NCBI RefSeq assembly: GCF_025273675.1
Contig: NZ_CP045809.1
Span: 3,844,001-3,908,000 of the forward strand
From: Gordonia pseudamarae
Lineage (GTDB): Bacteria; Actinomycetota; Actinomycetes; Mycobacteriales; Mycobacteriaceae
Reading direction: 5' to 3'
Length of the DNA stretch: 64,000 bases
Below are positions 18,708 through 26,697 of this stretch, piece by piece. Within the stretch, counting starts at the first letter, position 1, and each line of letters starts with the position of its first letter. The notes under the pieces were generated by a model. That model was not told where the DNA came from. It was given only the letters and a program-made list of their open reading frames with translations, and ran no database searches. Both the position numbers and the translations under genes were made by a program.

Positions 18708-19143
18708 CTACTTTCATGCATCAGGTTTCGGCACTATGCTGAGTCATCTCTTTCTCCCCTGTTGTTCAGTTGCTCGGCCGCGATACAAGGTGCCATCATC
18801 TCGTTGACGGTGTGGATCGCGGCGGTTCGCTTGACCGACGGATACTTCTACCTCACCCACTGCCGCTTGGTCGACGCGCAACGTCTGGTGCGTACGTACG
18901 TCTTCTCCGGTAGGGTCGGACTTGTTGTCGCACTGCTTGATTCTCACCAGATCACAGGCGATTCGCACCAGGAGGGCATGACTCCGCAGCTCGTCGGCCG
19001 ATTCGTTGATGGGGACGGCATCCTGATCCCCGAGGTCCGGAACGTTAGCGGAGGAGTCACGAGGGGCACGTGACCTATTGCTTCGCAACGGGTTTGAGGT
19101 CCTAAGCAAGCGATGATGACGTCGTAGTGCTCACGACCGCCAC
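18708..19143. other. Non-coding or decayed stretch with no supported gene
   Basis: Both strands carry open frames of about 100-120 codons here (for example 18705-19073 on the plus strand), but none has a recognisable domain, a convincing RBS or the codon bias of the neighbours. Base composition is visibly less GC-rich than the flanking genes. It may be the remains of an inserted gene between the toxin-antitoxin island and the ribosomal operon. I see nothing I can name. Confidence 0.4.
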
Positions 19144-19188
19144 TCAGGTTGCTGTTGATCCCGGAAACCGGGTTCAACGGCAACCTGA
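19144..19188. terminator. Long hairpin, second of two behind rpsN
   Basis: The arms TCAGGTTGC and GCAACCTGA (19144 and 19188 ends) enclose GTTGA/TCAAC and CCCGG/CCGGG with loop AAA. The stem is nearly continuous, about 20 bp. There is no U-tract. Together with the hairpin at 19202-19242 it probably stops transcription from the ribosomal operon. Confidence 0.55.
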
Positions 19189-19201
19189 AACGGCCACAAC
19201 G

Positions 19202-19242
19202 CCGACAGCCCCCATCTTCGAGACGAAGGTGGGAGCTGTCGG
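19202..19242 (-). terminator. Hairpin terminator of the rplN-rpsN operon
   Basis: CCGACAGC (19202-19209) pairs perfectly with GCTGTCGG (19235-19242), and CATCTTCG pairs inside with CGAAGGTG (one G-U). It starts 34 nt past the rpsN stop on the minus strand. A strong stem without a U-run is common for actinobacterial terminators. Confidence 0.65.
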
Positions 19243-19275
19243 TGGTTTCGAGGTCGGCTCAGCGAGCCGGGCGGG

Positions 19276-19461
19276 TCACCAGCTGGACTTTTGCACGCCC
19301 GGCAGTTCGCCGGCGTGGGCCATGTCGCGCAGGCACACGCGGCACAGGCCGAACTTGCGGTACACCGAGTGCGGGCGGCCGCACTTGTTGCAGCGGGTGT
19401 AGCCGCGCACGGCGAACTTCGGCTTCTTGTTGGCCTTGTTGACCAGAGCCTTCTTTGCCAT
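19276..19461 (-). CDS. rpsN: 30S ribosomal protein uS14, type Z (zinc-binding)
   Basis: The 61-aa protein starts [20 protein letters not shown] and carries the zinc knuckle CNKCGRPH...CRVC (two CxxC pairs), which defines the short C+ form of S14 (also called RpsZ). It ends GVQKSSW. The longer open frame upstream is out of frame with rplE and lacks S14 similarity, so the ATG at 19461 is the start, one base after the rplE stop. It is the last gene of the operon here; rpsH does not follow. Confidence 0.98.
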   Translation of the reverse strand: MAKKALVNKANKKPKFAVRGYTRCNKCGRPHSVYRKFGLCRVCLRDMAHAGELPGVQKSSW

Positions 19462-19462
19462 G

Positions 19463-20041
19463 TCAGGCCTCCTTGGCGTTGTTGTCTTTGAACGGGAAGC
19501 CGAGGTGACGCAGCAGCGCACGGCCTTCGTCGTCATTGGTGGCGGTGGTGACGACAGTGATGTCCATACCGCGCGGACGATCGATCTTGTCGATGTTGAT
19601 CTCATGGAACATCGACTGCTCGTTCAGGCCGAACGTGTAGTTGCCGTTGCCGTCGAACTGACGGTCCGACAGGCCACGGAAGTCGCGGATACGCGGCAGT
19701 GCGATCGACACGAGGCGGTCGAGGAACTCCCACATCCGGTCGCCACGCAGGGTGACGCGGGCGCCGATCGGCATGCCCTCACGCAGCTTGAACTGCGCGA
19801 TCGACTTGCGGGCGCGACGGATCTCCGGACGCTGACCGGTGATCAGCTCCAGGTCGGCGACGGCACCGTTGATCAGCTTGGCGTCGCGGGCGGCATCGCC
19901 CACACCCATGTTGACAACAACCTTGACCACGCCCGGGATCTGCATCACGTTGGCGTAGTCGAATTCTTTGTTGAGCTCGGCCTTGATTTCCTCGCGGTAG
20001 CGGGTCTTCAGGCGGGGCGTCACGTTCTCGGTGGTGGTCAT
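19463..20041 (-). CDS. rplE: 50S ribosomal protein uL5
   Basis: The 192-aa product has the uL5 signature segments [58 protein letters not shown] and FPFKDNN at the C-terminus. It binds 5S rRNA in the central protuberance of the large subunit. It starts 2 nt after rplX and ends 1 nt before rpsN, so the four genes are translated as a packed unit. Confidence 0.98.
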   Translation of the reverse strand: MTTTENVTPRLKTRYREEIKAELNKEFDYANVMQIPGVVKVVVNMGVGDAARDAKLINGAVADLELITGQRPEIRRARKSIAQFKLREGMPIGARVTLRGDRMWEFLDRLVSIALPRIRDFRGLSDRQFDGNGNYTFGLNEQSMFHEINIDKIDRPRGMDITVVTTATNDDEGRALLRHLGFPFKDNNAKEA

Positions 20042-20043
20042 GC

Positions 20044-20361
20044 TCAGATGTCCTTCCCGCTCTTGCGCGAGATCCGGACCTTCTTGCCGGACTCCTCATC
20101 GATGCGGTACCCGACGCGGGTGGGGTTGCCGTCGGAGTCCACAACCATCACGTTGGACACGTGGATGGCGGCTTCCTGGGTCACGATGCCGCCGGAGGAG
20201 GCACCGCGCTCATTGGCCGACGCGGCGGTGTGCTTCTTGATTCGGTTGACGCCCTCGACGAGGACACGCTGGGTCTTCGGGAAGGCCTGGATGACCTTGC
20301 CCTTGGCGCCCTTGTCCTTGCCCGAGATGACGATCACGGTGTCACCCTTGTGCACCTTCAT
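20044..20361 (-). CDS. rplX: 50S ribosomal protein uL24
   Basis: The 105-aa product starts [20 protein letters not shown], the KOW motif typical of uL24, an early assembly protein of the large subunit. Further family segments are [11 protein letters not shown] and [15 protein letters not shown]. It begins one base after the rplN stop. Confidence 0.98.
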   Translation of the reverse strand: MKVHKGDTVIVISGKDKGAKGKVIQAFPKTQRVLVEGVNRIKKHTAASANERGASSGGIVTQEAAIHVSNVMVVDSDGNPTRVGYRIDEESGKKVRISRKSGKDI

Positions 20362-20362
20362 G

Positions 20363-20731
20363 TCAGATCACCTCCGGTGCCAGCGACACGATCTTCATGA
20401 ACTTCTTCTCACGCAGCTCACGGCCGACGGGGCCGAAGATGCGGGTACCGCGCGGGTCGCTCTCACCCTTGAGGATGACGGCAGCGTTCTCGTCGAAACG
20501 GATGTAGCTGCCGTCCGGGCGGCGACGCTCCTTGACGGTGCGCACGATGACGGCCTTGACGACCTCACCCTTTTTCACGTTGCCACCGGGGATGGCGTCC
20601 TTGACAGTGGCGACGATGACGTCACCAATGCCTGCGTAGCGTCGCGACGATCCGCCGAGCACGCGGATGCACAAGATTTCCTTGGCACCGGTGTTGTCGG
20701 CGACGCGCAGACGCGATTCCTGCTGAATCAC
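20363..20731 (-). CDS. rplN: 50S ribosomal protein uL14
   Basis: The 122-aa product starts (GTG) [20 protein letters not shown] and contains [20 protein letters not shown] and [10 protein letters not shown], all diagnostic of uL14. An AAGGAGA RBS (about 20740-20747 on the complement) precedes the GTG start. It is the first gene of the unit rplN-rplX-rplE-rpsN; rpsQ is not next to it, as in other Mycobacteriales where rplN begins a separate operon. Confidence 0.98.
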   Translation of the reverse strand: MIQQESRLRVADNTGAKEILCIRVLGGSSRRYAGIGDVIVATVKDAIPGGNVKKGEVVKAVIVRTVKERRRPDGSYIRFDENAAVILKGESDPRGTRIFGPVGRELREKKFMKIVSLAPEVI

Positions 20732-20902
20732 AGTGCGTAGTCTCCTTGACCTGGAACGTTATGTACGCCGGATTTCCGACCCGACGCACACGGTCTGCTG
20801 CCGTCGGACACGCGCCTGCCGCCGGGAATGCCATCAAGATGACCGCCGGAGTGGGTTCGCGAACCGATTCACGACGCACGCAGCGTCGTAGGCAACCCGT
20901 CA

Positions 20903-20932
20903 ATCGTACGCGAACACCCAGGTAGATGCCAA
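20903..20932 (-). promoter_or_regulatory. Probable promoter of the rplN operon
   Basis: On the minus strand a -35 element TTGGCA (20927-20932) and a -10 element TACGAT (20903-20908) are separated by 18 bp. This gives an untranslated leader of about 165 nt before the rplN GTG. The 420-bp stretch 20732-21151 between rplN and the upstream LuxR gene contains no gene; besides this promoter it holds a short repeat relic at 21051-21075. Confidence 0.55.
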
Positions 20933-21050
20933 ACCAACGTAAGAGGCCACTACCAACGCCACCCGGAATCCTGGTCGCCCAGGCGGGTTTGACTGTTGAG
21001 GCCGCCCCGTTCTGGACGACGGAGAAAGCCGGGCGACGAAGGCGCCGTCC

Positions 21051-21075
21051 TGAGGTGCGAGGTACGAGCCTCGAA
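21051..21075. repeat. Single-arm relic of the palindromic repeat found inside the NRPS genes
   Basis: TGAGGTGCGAGG followed by T and ACGAGCCTCGAA closely matches the right arm of the repeat at 58540-58663 (TGAGGTGTGAGG then AACGAGCCTCGAA). It lies in the intergenic region between the LuxR-type gene and rplN, so the repeat is not confined to NRPS coding sequence. Confidence 0.55.
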
Positions 21076-21151
21076 GGGAGCCCGCGCGAACGACGGAGGA
21101 AGAACGGGGGTCAAGGCATCAACAACCAAGGCCCGCCGCATAAGCACGGCA

Positions 21152-21526
21152 TCACCACCGGTCGAGGCTGGTGTAACCATCCTGGAGAGCACGGGCGAAC
21201 AGGTGCGTCTTGGTGGGCGCTGTGCGACCCACCGCGGTGTACTTGGCGCGGATGCGCGCGAGGTGGGTACTCACCGTGGATGCCGAGATGAACAGCGCCT
21301 CGGCCGCCTGCTCCTTGGAATCCGAGGCCAGCCACGTGAGCAGGACCTCGACCTCACGGGCCGACAGGTCGGGTTTGGTCAGCTGACCGAAGACGGAATG
21401 AGGGCGATAGTCGGCCAGCCGTGCGAGTCGCGCGTCCTGGACGGCCTCCCGCCCGAGTGGGGCCGGGCGCGCACCCGCAACCTCGCTCCTGACCGCGCGA
21501 GCCGAGGTCCTACCGTCAAATCCCAT
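21152..21526 (-). CDS. Orphan LuxR-type helix-turn-helix regulator (no receiver domain)
   Basis: The 124-aa protein has an unstructured N-terminus of about 50 residues and then a LuxR/NarL HTH: LSAREVEVLLTWLASDSKEQ, ALFISASTVSTHLARIRAKY and the tail TKTHLFARALQDGYTSLDRW. The tail is shared with the response regulator at 24009-24719 (RIRQKY..., TKVDLFKRAVEDGWLP), so the two probably descend from one family. No phosphorylation domain is present. An AGGA-like RBS precedes the ATG. It lies downstream of the sensor operon in the same direction, 156 nt away; whether it is cotranscribed cannot be seen. Confidence 0.82.
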   Translation of the reverse strand: MGFDGRTSARAVRSEVAGARPAPLGREAVQDARLARLADYRPHSVFGQLTKPDLSAREVEVLLTWLASDSKEQAAEALFISASTVSTHLARIRAKYTAVGRTAPTKTHLFARALQDGYTSLDRW

Positions 21527-21682
21527 GTCCTAACCCCCTGCGGATCGGCATCAAGTGCTCTGGTGGTCATGATCGGAACAACGTCGAGTTGATGGTCCTC
21601 GCATGTGCGGAAGAGACTATGGGACGAAAGACTTGGACGTTAGACCCAGAAATAGGGTCATCGCGATTCGGGACGAAAAACG

Positions 21683-22729
21683 TCAGGTCAGCGAGCCGTC
21701 AAGAGAGAACTCACGCCGAACGCCGCCGTCCGGCGACCGGGACACGATGGTCGCGAGATGTTCGCGGCCCATCGGCAGCACCCGCACCGTCACCTCGTCG
21801 GTCGCCTTCGCCCCGGCGATGACATCGATGGCCGACGCGTGGACCCGCGCCAGTTCCTCCTTGATGGTGTCTGCACCGCCCGCCCGGTCATCAAGCAGGG
21901 TGACACGCACTCCCCGGTCGCGGGCGGCCCACACCGCATCGGACAGTTCGGGCGAGTCCAGACTCGGCGCGCGGATGCCGTCGCGCAATCTGGCCTGGAT
22001 GAGGCGGCACCGCCGGACGTCGGCGATACTGAACTCCTCACCGACGGCGATCCGTTCCAGCATCTCGCGGGCATCGCTGTCGAGTCGCCCGAGTTGGGCA
22101 TCCCTCTCCCGCAGTGCAGCGGCCTGCGCGGCGCCGGCCGCCGCCTCCTGGGTGATCTGGGTGCGCAGCGCCATCGCCGCCGACACCGCCGGACGGGCCA
22201 CGATCGCGCACAATCCGACGATCGACAGCGAGGGCGCCAGGTTGAAGTGCAGGAGCAGCTGGGGCACCGGATCGATACCCAGCGCGATACCCACCACACA
22301 CCCCATCGCGACGTACAACGCCATCGCGGCCAGCGTCACGAGCATCGCGCCACGCAGCATCAGCAGCACAGCGCTGAGCGCCCCGACCCCCGCGATGGTG
22401 AGCGCGCCCGCGCAGGCCACTCCGTCGTAGGCGATGAGAATCGCGGGGAATGCCGGCATCGACAACACCGCCGAGAGCACCGCACTCCGGGTGTCGACCG
22501 GGTCGCCGGACGCACGCGCGGCCACCGTGACCCCCGCAGTGGCCAGCACCAGCCCCAGCAGGTAGACCGGCCAGTTGACCGGTGTCGGGTCGACGACGGC
22601 CAGCGCGGCGCACGACAGCACGAAGACCGCGACCTGCAGCCGGAACGGGAACGTAGGTAGCCCCATCGCGTCGGTCAGACCGTCCCGGCGCGGGTCGAGC
22701 AGATAGCGCTGGCGCAGCATCGAGGTCAT
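21683..22729 (-). CDS. Kinase-like integral membrane protein, probably a degenerate sensor
   Basis: The 348-aa product starts MTSMLRQRYLL; the ATG overlaps the stop of the histidine kinase by 4 nt, so it is translationally coupled. Residues about 25-200 form six or seven hydrophobic segments. The cytoplasmic part has a short helical region (LRERDAQLGRLDSDAREMLE) followed by RLRDGIRAPSL, AARDRGVRVTLLDDRAGG and a C-terminal beta-rich part. The layout resembles sensor kinases of the NarL system, but I see neither a phospho-accepting His in the helical region nor clear N- and G-boxes. It is therefore more likely a partner or modulator of the kinase encoded upstream than an active kinase. Confidence 0.65.
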   Translation of the reverse strand: MTSMLRQRYLLDPRRDGLTDAMGLPTFPFRLQVAVFVLSCAALAVVDPTPVNWPVYLLGLVLATAGVTVAARASGDPVDTRSAVLSAVLSMPAFPAILIAYDGVACAGALTIAGVGALSAVLLMLRGAMLVTLAAMALYVAMGCVVGIALGIDPVPQLLLHFNLAPSLSIVGLCAIVARPAVSAAMALRTQITQEAAAGAAQAAALRERDAQLGRLDSDAREMLERIAVGEEFSIADVRRCRLIQARLRDGIRAPSLDSPELSDAVWAARDRGVRVTLLDDRAGGADTIKEELARVHASAIDVIAGAKATDEVTVRVLPMGREHLATIVSRSPDGGVRREFSLDGSLT

Positions 22730-24009
22730 GAGCCACTCCACCCCACCTGCACCGTGGTGCCCCGGTCGATGACACTGGCCAGCCTGCCCCAGCCGCCGTC
22801 GATCAGGGACATCCGGCGACGAATGCTGACCGCGATGCCCAGGCGTTCGGGAGGGACCGCCGCCGGGTCGAAACCCCGTCCGTCGTCGGAAACGGTGACG
22901 CGCACGAATCGCGGCTTCATCTCGATGAGCACTGCGATGTTCGCGTCGTCCCCGGCGTGCCGCAGGCTGTTGCGGACCGCCTCACCTGCGGCTTCGCTGA
23001 GAGCGTGCACCACCGGCGACGGGTAGGACACCGGTTCGGGACCACTGTCGGATCCGCCGTCCGCATCGGGTTCGCGGCCCAGGTCGAACCGGGCCTCGAC
23101 ACGTACCTCCACCCGGTCGCTGAGATCGGATACCGCGTTGCGCAGCCGGGCCAGCGATTCGGTGTCACCGATGGTCGCCCCGTCGAGGCCACCGGAGGCG
23201 AGCCGGTCGAGCTCGCTGAGCGCCGAGCGGGCCTGCGCGATCGTGGTCGGGCTCTGCGCACCGGGTTCGGCCGCGATGAGCGTGGCGATGACCCTGTCGT
23301 GGACGAGCGCGTCGAAACGGGCCCGCTCGCGATTACCGGCCTCCAGCCGCGCCTCCTCGACGGCCTCCTCGATGGCCATCGAGCGCGCGTCATCGTATTC
23401 ACGCACTGTGTTCAGTGTCTTGCGAGCCAGGGTCAGCAGCAGCGCGGTGAACAGCAGCGGCCACATCGCCGTCGCGATCAGGTCCCGGCTCAGGCCGTCG
23501 ACCGAGGAGATCGCACTCATCCACACATAGCCGATGACGCTCAGCAGCAGTACCAACAGCGCCACCGCGAACGGCTGCATGATCACCGCCGCGAACGCGG
23601 CCAGGCCGATGAGGCTGGTCAGCCAGTTGACGCGCACGTCGTCGATCGGCACACCGTCCCAGGCCACCGCCCACAGCGCGATGGCGATGAAGTATCCGCC
23701 CACGTAGATGCGGGTGGAGATATCCAGCATGCGCGCGTTGCGATGGGCCGCGGCCAGCACCACGCCCACCGTCGGGATTACCACCAGCGCGACCGCGACC
23801 GGGTCGAACCACGCGGCCGCGTGCTCGGTCGGCATCGACCGGACGCCCATCGCCAGGCTCACCACGACACCGCTGAGCAGCAGGTACCCGCCGAATACCT
23901 GCAGCCGCACGGTCTGGGACGCGACGATCCGTTTCCGGTCGGTGCGCGGGCGCATCAGGATCTCGCCGGCCCGGTCCCGCCACGCCGCCAGCTGCGAACC
24001 CACTCCCAT
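22726..24009 (-). CDS. Membrane sensor histidine kinase
   Basis: The 427-aa protein starts MGVGSQLAAWRDRAGEILMR. It has about six transmembrane segments (residues 35-210), then a helical region with candidate phospho-His in ARFDALVHDRVIATL, then an HHK-type ATPase domain with N-box EAVRNSLRHA and G-box VSDDGRGFDP. The start ATG shares one base with the stop of the response regulator (TGATG), so this is a classical two-component pair with regulator first. It lacks a large extracytoplasmic sensor domain, so the signal is probably sensed in or near the membrane. Confidence 0.85.
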   Translation of the reverse strand: MGVGSQLAAWRDRAGEILMRPRTDRKRIVASQTVRLQVFGGYLLLSGVVVSLAMGVRSMPTEHAAAWFDPVAVALVVIPTVGVVLAAAHRNARMLDISTRIYVGGYFIAIALWAVAWDGVPIDDVRVNWLTSLIGLAAFAAVIMQPFAVALLVLLLSVIGYVWMSAISSVDGLSRDLIATAMWPLLFTALLLTLARKTLNTVREYDDARSMAIEEAVEEARLEAGNRERARFDALVHDRVIATLIAAEPGAQSPTTIAQARSALSELDRLASGGLDGATIGDTESLARLRNAVSDLSDRVEVRVEARFDLGREPDADGGSDSGPEPVSYPSPVVHALSEAAGEAVRNSLRHAGDDANIAVLIEMKPRFVRVTVSDDGRGFDPAAVPPERLGIAVSIRRRMSLIDGGWGRLASVIDRGTTVQVGWSGS

Positions 24010-24719
24010 CAATGATCGTGCGCGGCCGACCCGGCCGATCGATCGGCACCACGCTCGGGCACGGGCAGCCAGCCGTCTTCCACCGCACGTTTGAACAGAT
24101 CGACCTTGGTCCGGGTGGGCCGTCCGGCGTCGGCGTACTTCTGCCTGATCCGTTTCAGATATTCGTTGACCGTGTCGGCGGTGACACCGAGCGATCGGCC
24201 CACGGTCGCCGAGGTCTCCCCCGAGGCGTAGAGCGCCAGCACGCGCTGCAATTGCGGACTCAGGTCGACGGCGGCCAGTTCGGGATCGCCGTCGATGGCC
24301 GCCGCCCATTCGGTGGTCAGCACCTCGTTGCCCTGCGCCGCCGCCCGGATCGCACCGATGATCTCGGCCTCGGCCGCCGACTTGAGAACCACACCGAGCA
24401 CACCCGCCTTGGCCGCCGACCGCAGCAGCGCCGGGTGCTCGCCGGAGGTGTACACCACGGTCCCGATACCGGCCTCGGTCAAGCGGATCACGTTCTCCCG
24501 GGGCGTGGACGCGTCGCCGAGCCGAAGATCGAGGATGACGATGTCGAGACCTTCGCTGAGCTGTCCCGCCTGACCGAGAAGCTCGTCGACGGTGCTCCCC
24601 GCGCATACCATTTCCAGATCCGGCTCCGCCTCCAGCAGCCGCTCGATTCCCCAGATCGGCGATCGGTGGTCATCGACCATTCCGACCCGTAGTACTCGGT
24701 CGCCCGATAGCCCCGTCAT
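24009..24719 (-). CDS. NarL/FixJ-family response regulator
   Basis: The 236-aa protein starts MTGLSGDRVLRVGMVDDH. The receiver domain has the acidic pair in MVDDH, the phospho-acceptor Asp in VILDLRLG and the conserved Lys in VVLKSA. The C-terminal LuxR HTH reads LSPQLQRVLALYASGETSAT, then VTADTVNEYLKRIRQKY. The frame is open to 24806, but the extra 29 residues have no similarity to receivers, so I chose 24719. It should be phosphorylated by the kinase encoded immediately downstream. It is divergent from the gene at 24847; the shared intergenic region holds a palindrome at 24799-24812. Confidence 0.88.
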   Translation of the reverse strand: MTGLSGDRVLRVGMVDDHRSPIWGIERLLEAEPDLEMVCAGSTVDELLGQAGQLSEGLDIVILDLRLGDASTPRENVIRLTEAGIGTVVYTSGEHPALLRSAAKAGVLGVVLKSAAEAEIIGAIRAAAQGNEVLTTEWAAAIDGDPELAAVDLSPQLQRVLALYASGETSATVGRSLGVTADTVNEYLKRIRQKYADAGRPTRTKVDLFKRAVEDGWLPVPERGADRSAGSAAHDH

Positions 24720-24798
24720 GGTCGATGAGTTTAGTGCCCCCCGAAAGCACAGACGCCGGACGCCACGGCATCGACCGCGGGCAACATCGTCACATAAG

Positions 24799-24812
24799 AT
24801 GAACATGTTCTA
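24799..24812. promoter_or_regulatory. KstR-box-like palindrome between divergent genes
   Basis: ATGAACATGTTCTA contains the perfect 10-bp palindrome GAACATGTTC (24801-24810). It matches the mycobacterial KstR pattern TnnAACnnGTTnnA except for the first base. It lies 35 nt upstream of the start of the acetoacetate-decarboxylase-family gene and 80 nt upstream of the response regulator. It could equally be an operator for another TetR-family repressor. Confidence 0.4.
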
Positions 24813-24846
24813 GTTTTGTGTCGAATACCGTACAGGAGCTGCCCCG

Positions 24847-25635
24847 ATGCCCGCCGATCCGACACCGCCCACCCATCAGATCCTCGACCGCACCGTCACC
24901 ATACCCGTACGTATCCGCCACGCCACGTGCTTCGTCGCGGGCTTCACCGCCGACGCGACCGCGGTGTCGGCGGCCATCGCGCGGGCCGGCGACGGCACAA
25001 CGCGCCTGCGGCCGCTGCAGATCCGGCCGGGCCGCACCATGTGCATGCTGGTCTTCGTCGACTACATCGACGGCGATCTCGGGCCGTACAACGAGTTCGG
25101 TGTGTGCTTCCTCGTCGAGGACCCCGCGGATCCACCTGCCTCGCGGATCGCGGCGCTGCGGGCCCTGGCCAAGGGCGACGCCCGTGCGCTCATCCACCGG
25201 CTGCCGGTCGACGGCGAATTCACCCTGGCCGCCGGCCGCGGAATCTGGGGCTTCCCCAAGACCCTCGCCCACTTCGACGTCGACCACGACTCCGCCACCA
25301 AACACGGCCGGGTGAGCGCCGACGGCAGGCTGATCGTCGACGTGTCCGTCCGCAAGGGTCTGCGCGTACCCGACACCTCCGGCGACACCGTACTGAATGC
25401 CTATTCGCAGCTCGACGGGGTGCTACGGGCCACACCGTGGCGGATGACCGGCACGGCCGGAACCCGCACCCGGCTGGGCGGGGCGTCGCTGACCCTCGGT
25501 GACCACGAGATCGCGCGGGAGCTTTCCGGGCTGAAGCTGAGCCGCCGCGCACTGATGACCAGTTCGGTCGGCCATCTGGAAATGTCCTTCGGTGACGCCG
25601 AAACAGTCGACCCGACTGGTAACAGTGCGGTGTAG
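24847..25635 (+). CDS. Acetoacetate decarboxylase (ADC) superfamily protein
   Basis: The 262-aa protein has the ADC fold signature YNEFGVCFLVEDP (around residue 80) and GRGIWGFPKTLAHF (around residue 130). In true acetoacetate decarboxylase the corresponding motif is GRELSAYPKK, in which the first Lys forms the Schiff base and the second lowers its pKa. Here the first Lys is kept but the second is Thr and the preceding Glu is Gly. It probably acts on another beta-keto acid or related compound, or catalyses a related Schiff-base reaction. RBS AGGAG lies 8 nt before the ATG. It stands alone, divergent from the two-component operon. Confidence 0.75.
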   Translation: MPADPTPPTHQILDRTVTIPVRIRHATCFVAGFTADATAVSAAIARAGDGTTRLRPLQIRPGRTMCMLVFVDYIDGDLGPYNEFGVCFLVEDPADPPASRIAALRALAKGDARALIHRLPVDGEFTLAAGRGIWGFPKTLAHFDVDHDSATKHGRVSADGRLIVDVSVRKGLRVPDTSGDTVLNAYSQLDGVLRATPWRMTGTAGTRTRLGGASLTLGDHEIARELSGLKLSRRALMTSSVGHLEMSFGDAETVDPTGNSAV

Positions 25636-25714
25636 TTCAAGCGATCTACTTTTTCGAAAGGCCCGACAGGGACGGGTACTCTGAGCCCCGACCTCTTCCC
25701 TTAGGAGAACAATC

Positions 25715-26107
25715 GTGAAACGCACCTTGGCGGTCTCCGCCGCGCTCGCAGGCCTCGCGACCGCGCTGACAGTGCCCGGCACCGCCGACGCAGCCCCCCG
25801 GATCACCCCGCACACGGCACCTGCCGGGTCCGACATCACGTACACACTGTGGTCCGATTCCCGCCGCAACGTGTACCACTACTACGGCTTCAAGGGCGCG
25901 CTCATCACGACCAACCACCACGCGCGGTTCAGCGACACCGGCGGCGGCGCGTACACCCTGTCCGTTACTTTCAAGGCCCAGCGGACACAGCCTGCGGGCA
26001 TCCGCATCCGGTCCGGCAGCGGTAAGTACGCCAAATGCGAGGTCCGTATCGACGGCCGGCGCGTGGACTCGGCCCGCAACGTCAGCGGCGGCTTCGCGGT
26101 CTGCTGA
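25715..26107 (+). CDS. Small secreted protein, tandem paralogue 1
   Basis: The 130-aa precursor (GTG start, RBS AGGAG 7 nt upstream) has a signal peptide MKRTLAVSAALAG...TADAAP with probable cleavage after ADA. The mature part begins PRITPHTAPAGSDITYTLW and ends with two cysteines around CEVRIDGRRVDSARN, probably a disulfide. The C-terminal pattern CEVRIDGRxVDxAxN resembles the small extracytoplasmic beta-sandwich domain of MmpS-type proteins, but without their membrane anchor. It is clearly related to the next gene. The function is unknown. Confidence 0.75.
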   Translation: MKRTLAVSAALAGLATALTVPGTADAAPRITPHTAPAGSDITYTLWSDSRRNVYHYYGFKGALITTNHHARFSDTGGGAYTLSVTFKAQRTQPAGIRIRSGSGKYAKCEVRIDGRRVDSARNVSGGFAVC

Positions 26108-26165
26108 TCGCCGGCCCACCAGAGTCACCCACCCGGGTCCGTCCCGTCGACAAGGAGACAAGGTC

Positions 26166-26567
26166 GTGAAACGACGCTTCGCCACTGCCGCGGCTGCCCT
26201 CGGCATCGCCGCCGGCGCACTGACCGCGCCCACCACCGCGGACGCCGCACCGGCCATCACGCCGCACACCGCCGCCAAAGGCTCGCTGATCACCTACACG
26301 TACTGGTCGGACACAGCGCGCAACACGTTCAGCTACTACGGCCAGAACGGTACGCTGATGAAGCGCACCTACTCGCACTTCGGCCCCAACCCGAGCGGAC
26401 ACGGCCGCGAGAAGTATCGCCTGCGCCTTTCGCACCGCGCCTCGACGAAGCAACCGGCCGGAACGGAGATCACCTCTCGCGGCAGCTACGCGCGCTGCGA
26501 GGTACGCATCAACGGCCGGATCGTCGATGCGGCCACCAACGGCAGCGGCGGCTCGGCCAACTGCTGA
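26166..26567 (+). CDS. Small secreted protein, tandem paralogue 2
   Basis: The 133-aa precursor (GTG start, RBS AAGGAGA) has signal peptide MKRRFATAAAALGIAAGALT with probable cleavage after ADA. The mature protein shares AITPHTA, the tyrosine-rich YTYWSD...YYGQNG region and the C-terminal CEVRINGRIVDAATN...C with the gene 58 nt upstream. The two arose by duplication and have diverged to roughly 45 per cent identity by eye. Both carry the same pair of cysteines. It is probably cotranscribed with paralogue 1; the function is unknown. Confidence 0.75.
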   Translation: MKRRFATAAAALGIAAGALTAPTTADAAPAITPHTAAKGSLITYTYWSDTARNTFSYYGQNGTLMKRTYSHFGPNPSGHGREKYRLRLSHRASTKQPAGTEITSRGSYARCEVRINGRIVDAATNGSGGSANC

Positions 26568-26697
26568 TCCACCCGATTTATGTGATGCGCGCCATAGGTT
26601 GTGCGTCTGGGAGAATCCTGTGCGCTGTCCGGGTCCGCGGGTAGTGTGCCTCATGCAAACCACGTCGCCGCACCAACGCGACCAGGACGGAGTGCCA

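Noticed and set aside
18705..19109. Overlapping open frames of 121-122 codons on both strands between the toxin-antitoxin island and rpsN
   Set aside because: No motif, no RBS and atypical composition on either strand; treated as non-coding or decayed.
19427..20740. Plus-strand open frame of 437 codons across rpsN-rplE-rplX-rplN
   Set aside because: It is antisense to four certain ribosomal protein genes.
20732..20902. Riboswitch or ribosomal-protein binding structure in the 165-nt rplN leader
   Set aside because: I see no conserved riboswitch core and no convincing mimic of an rRNA site by eye; a covariance search would be needed.
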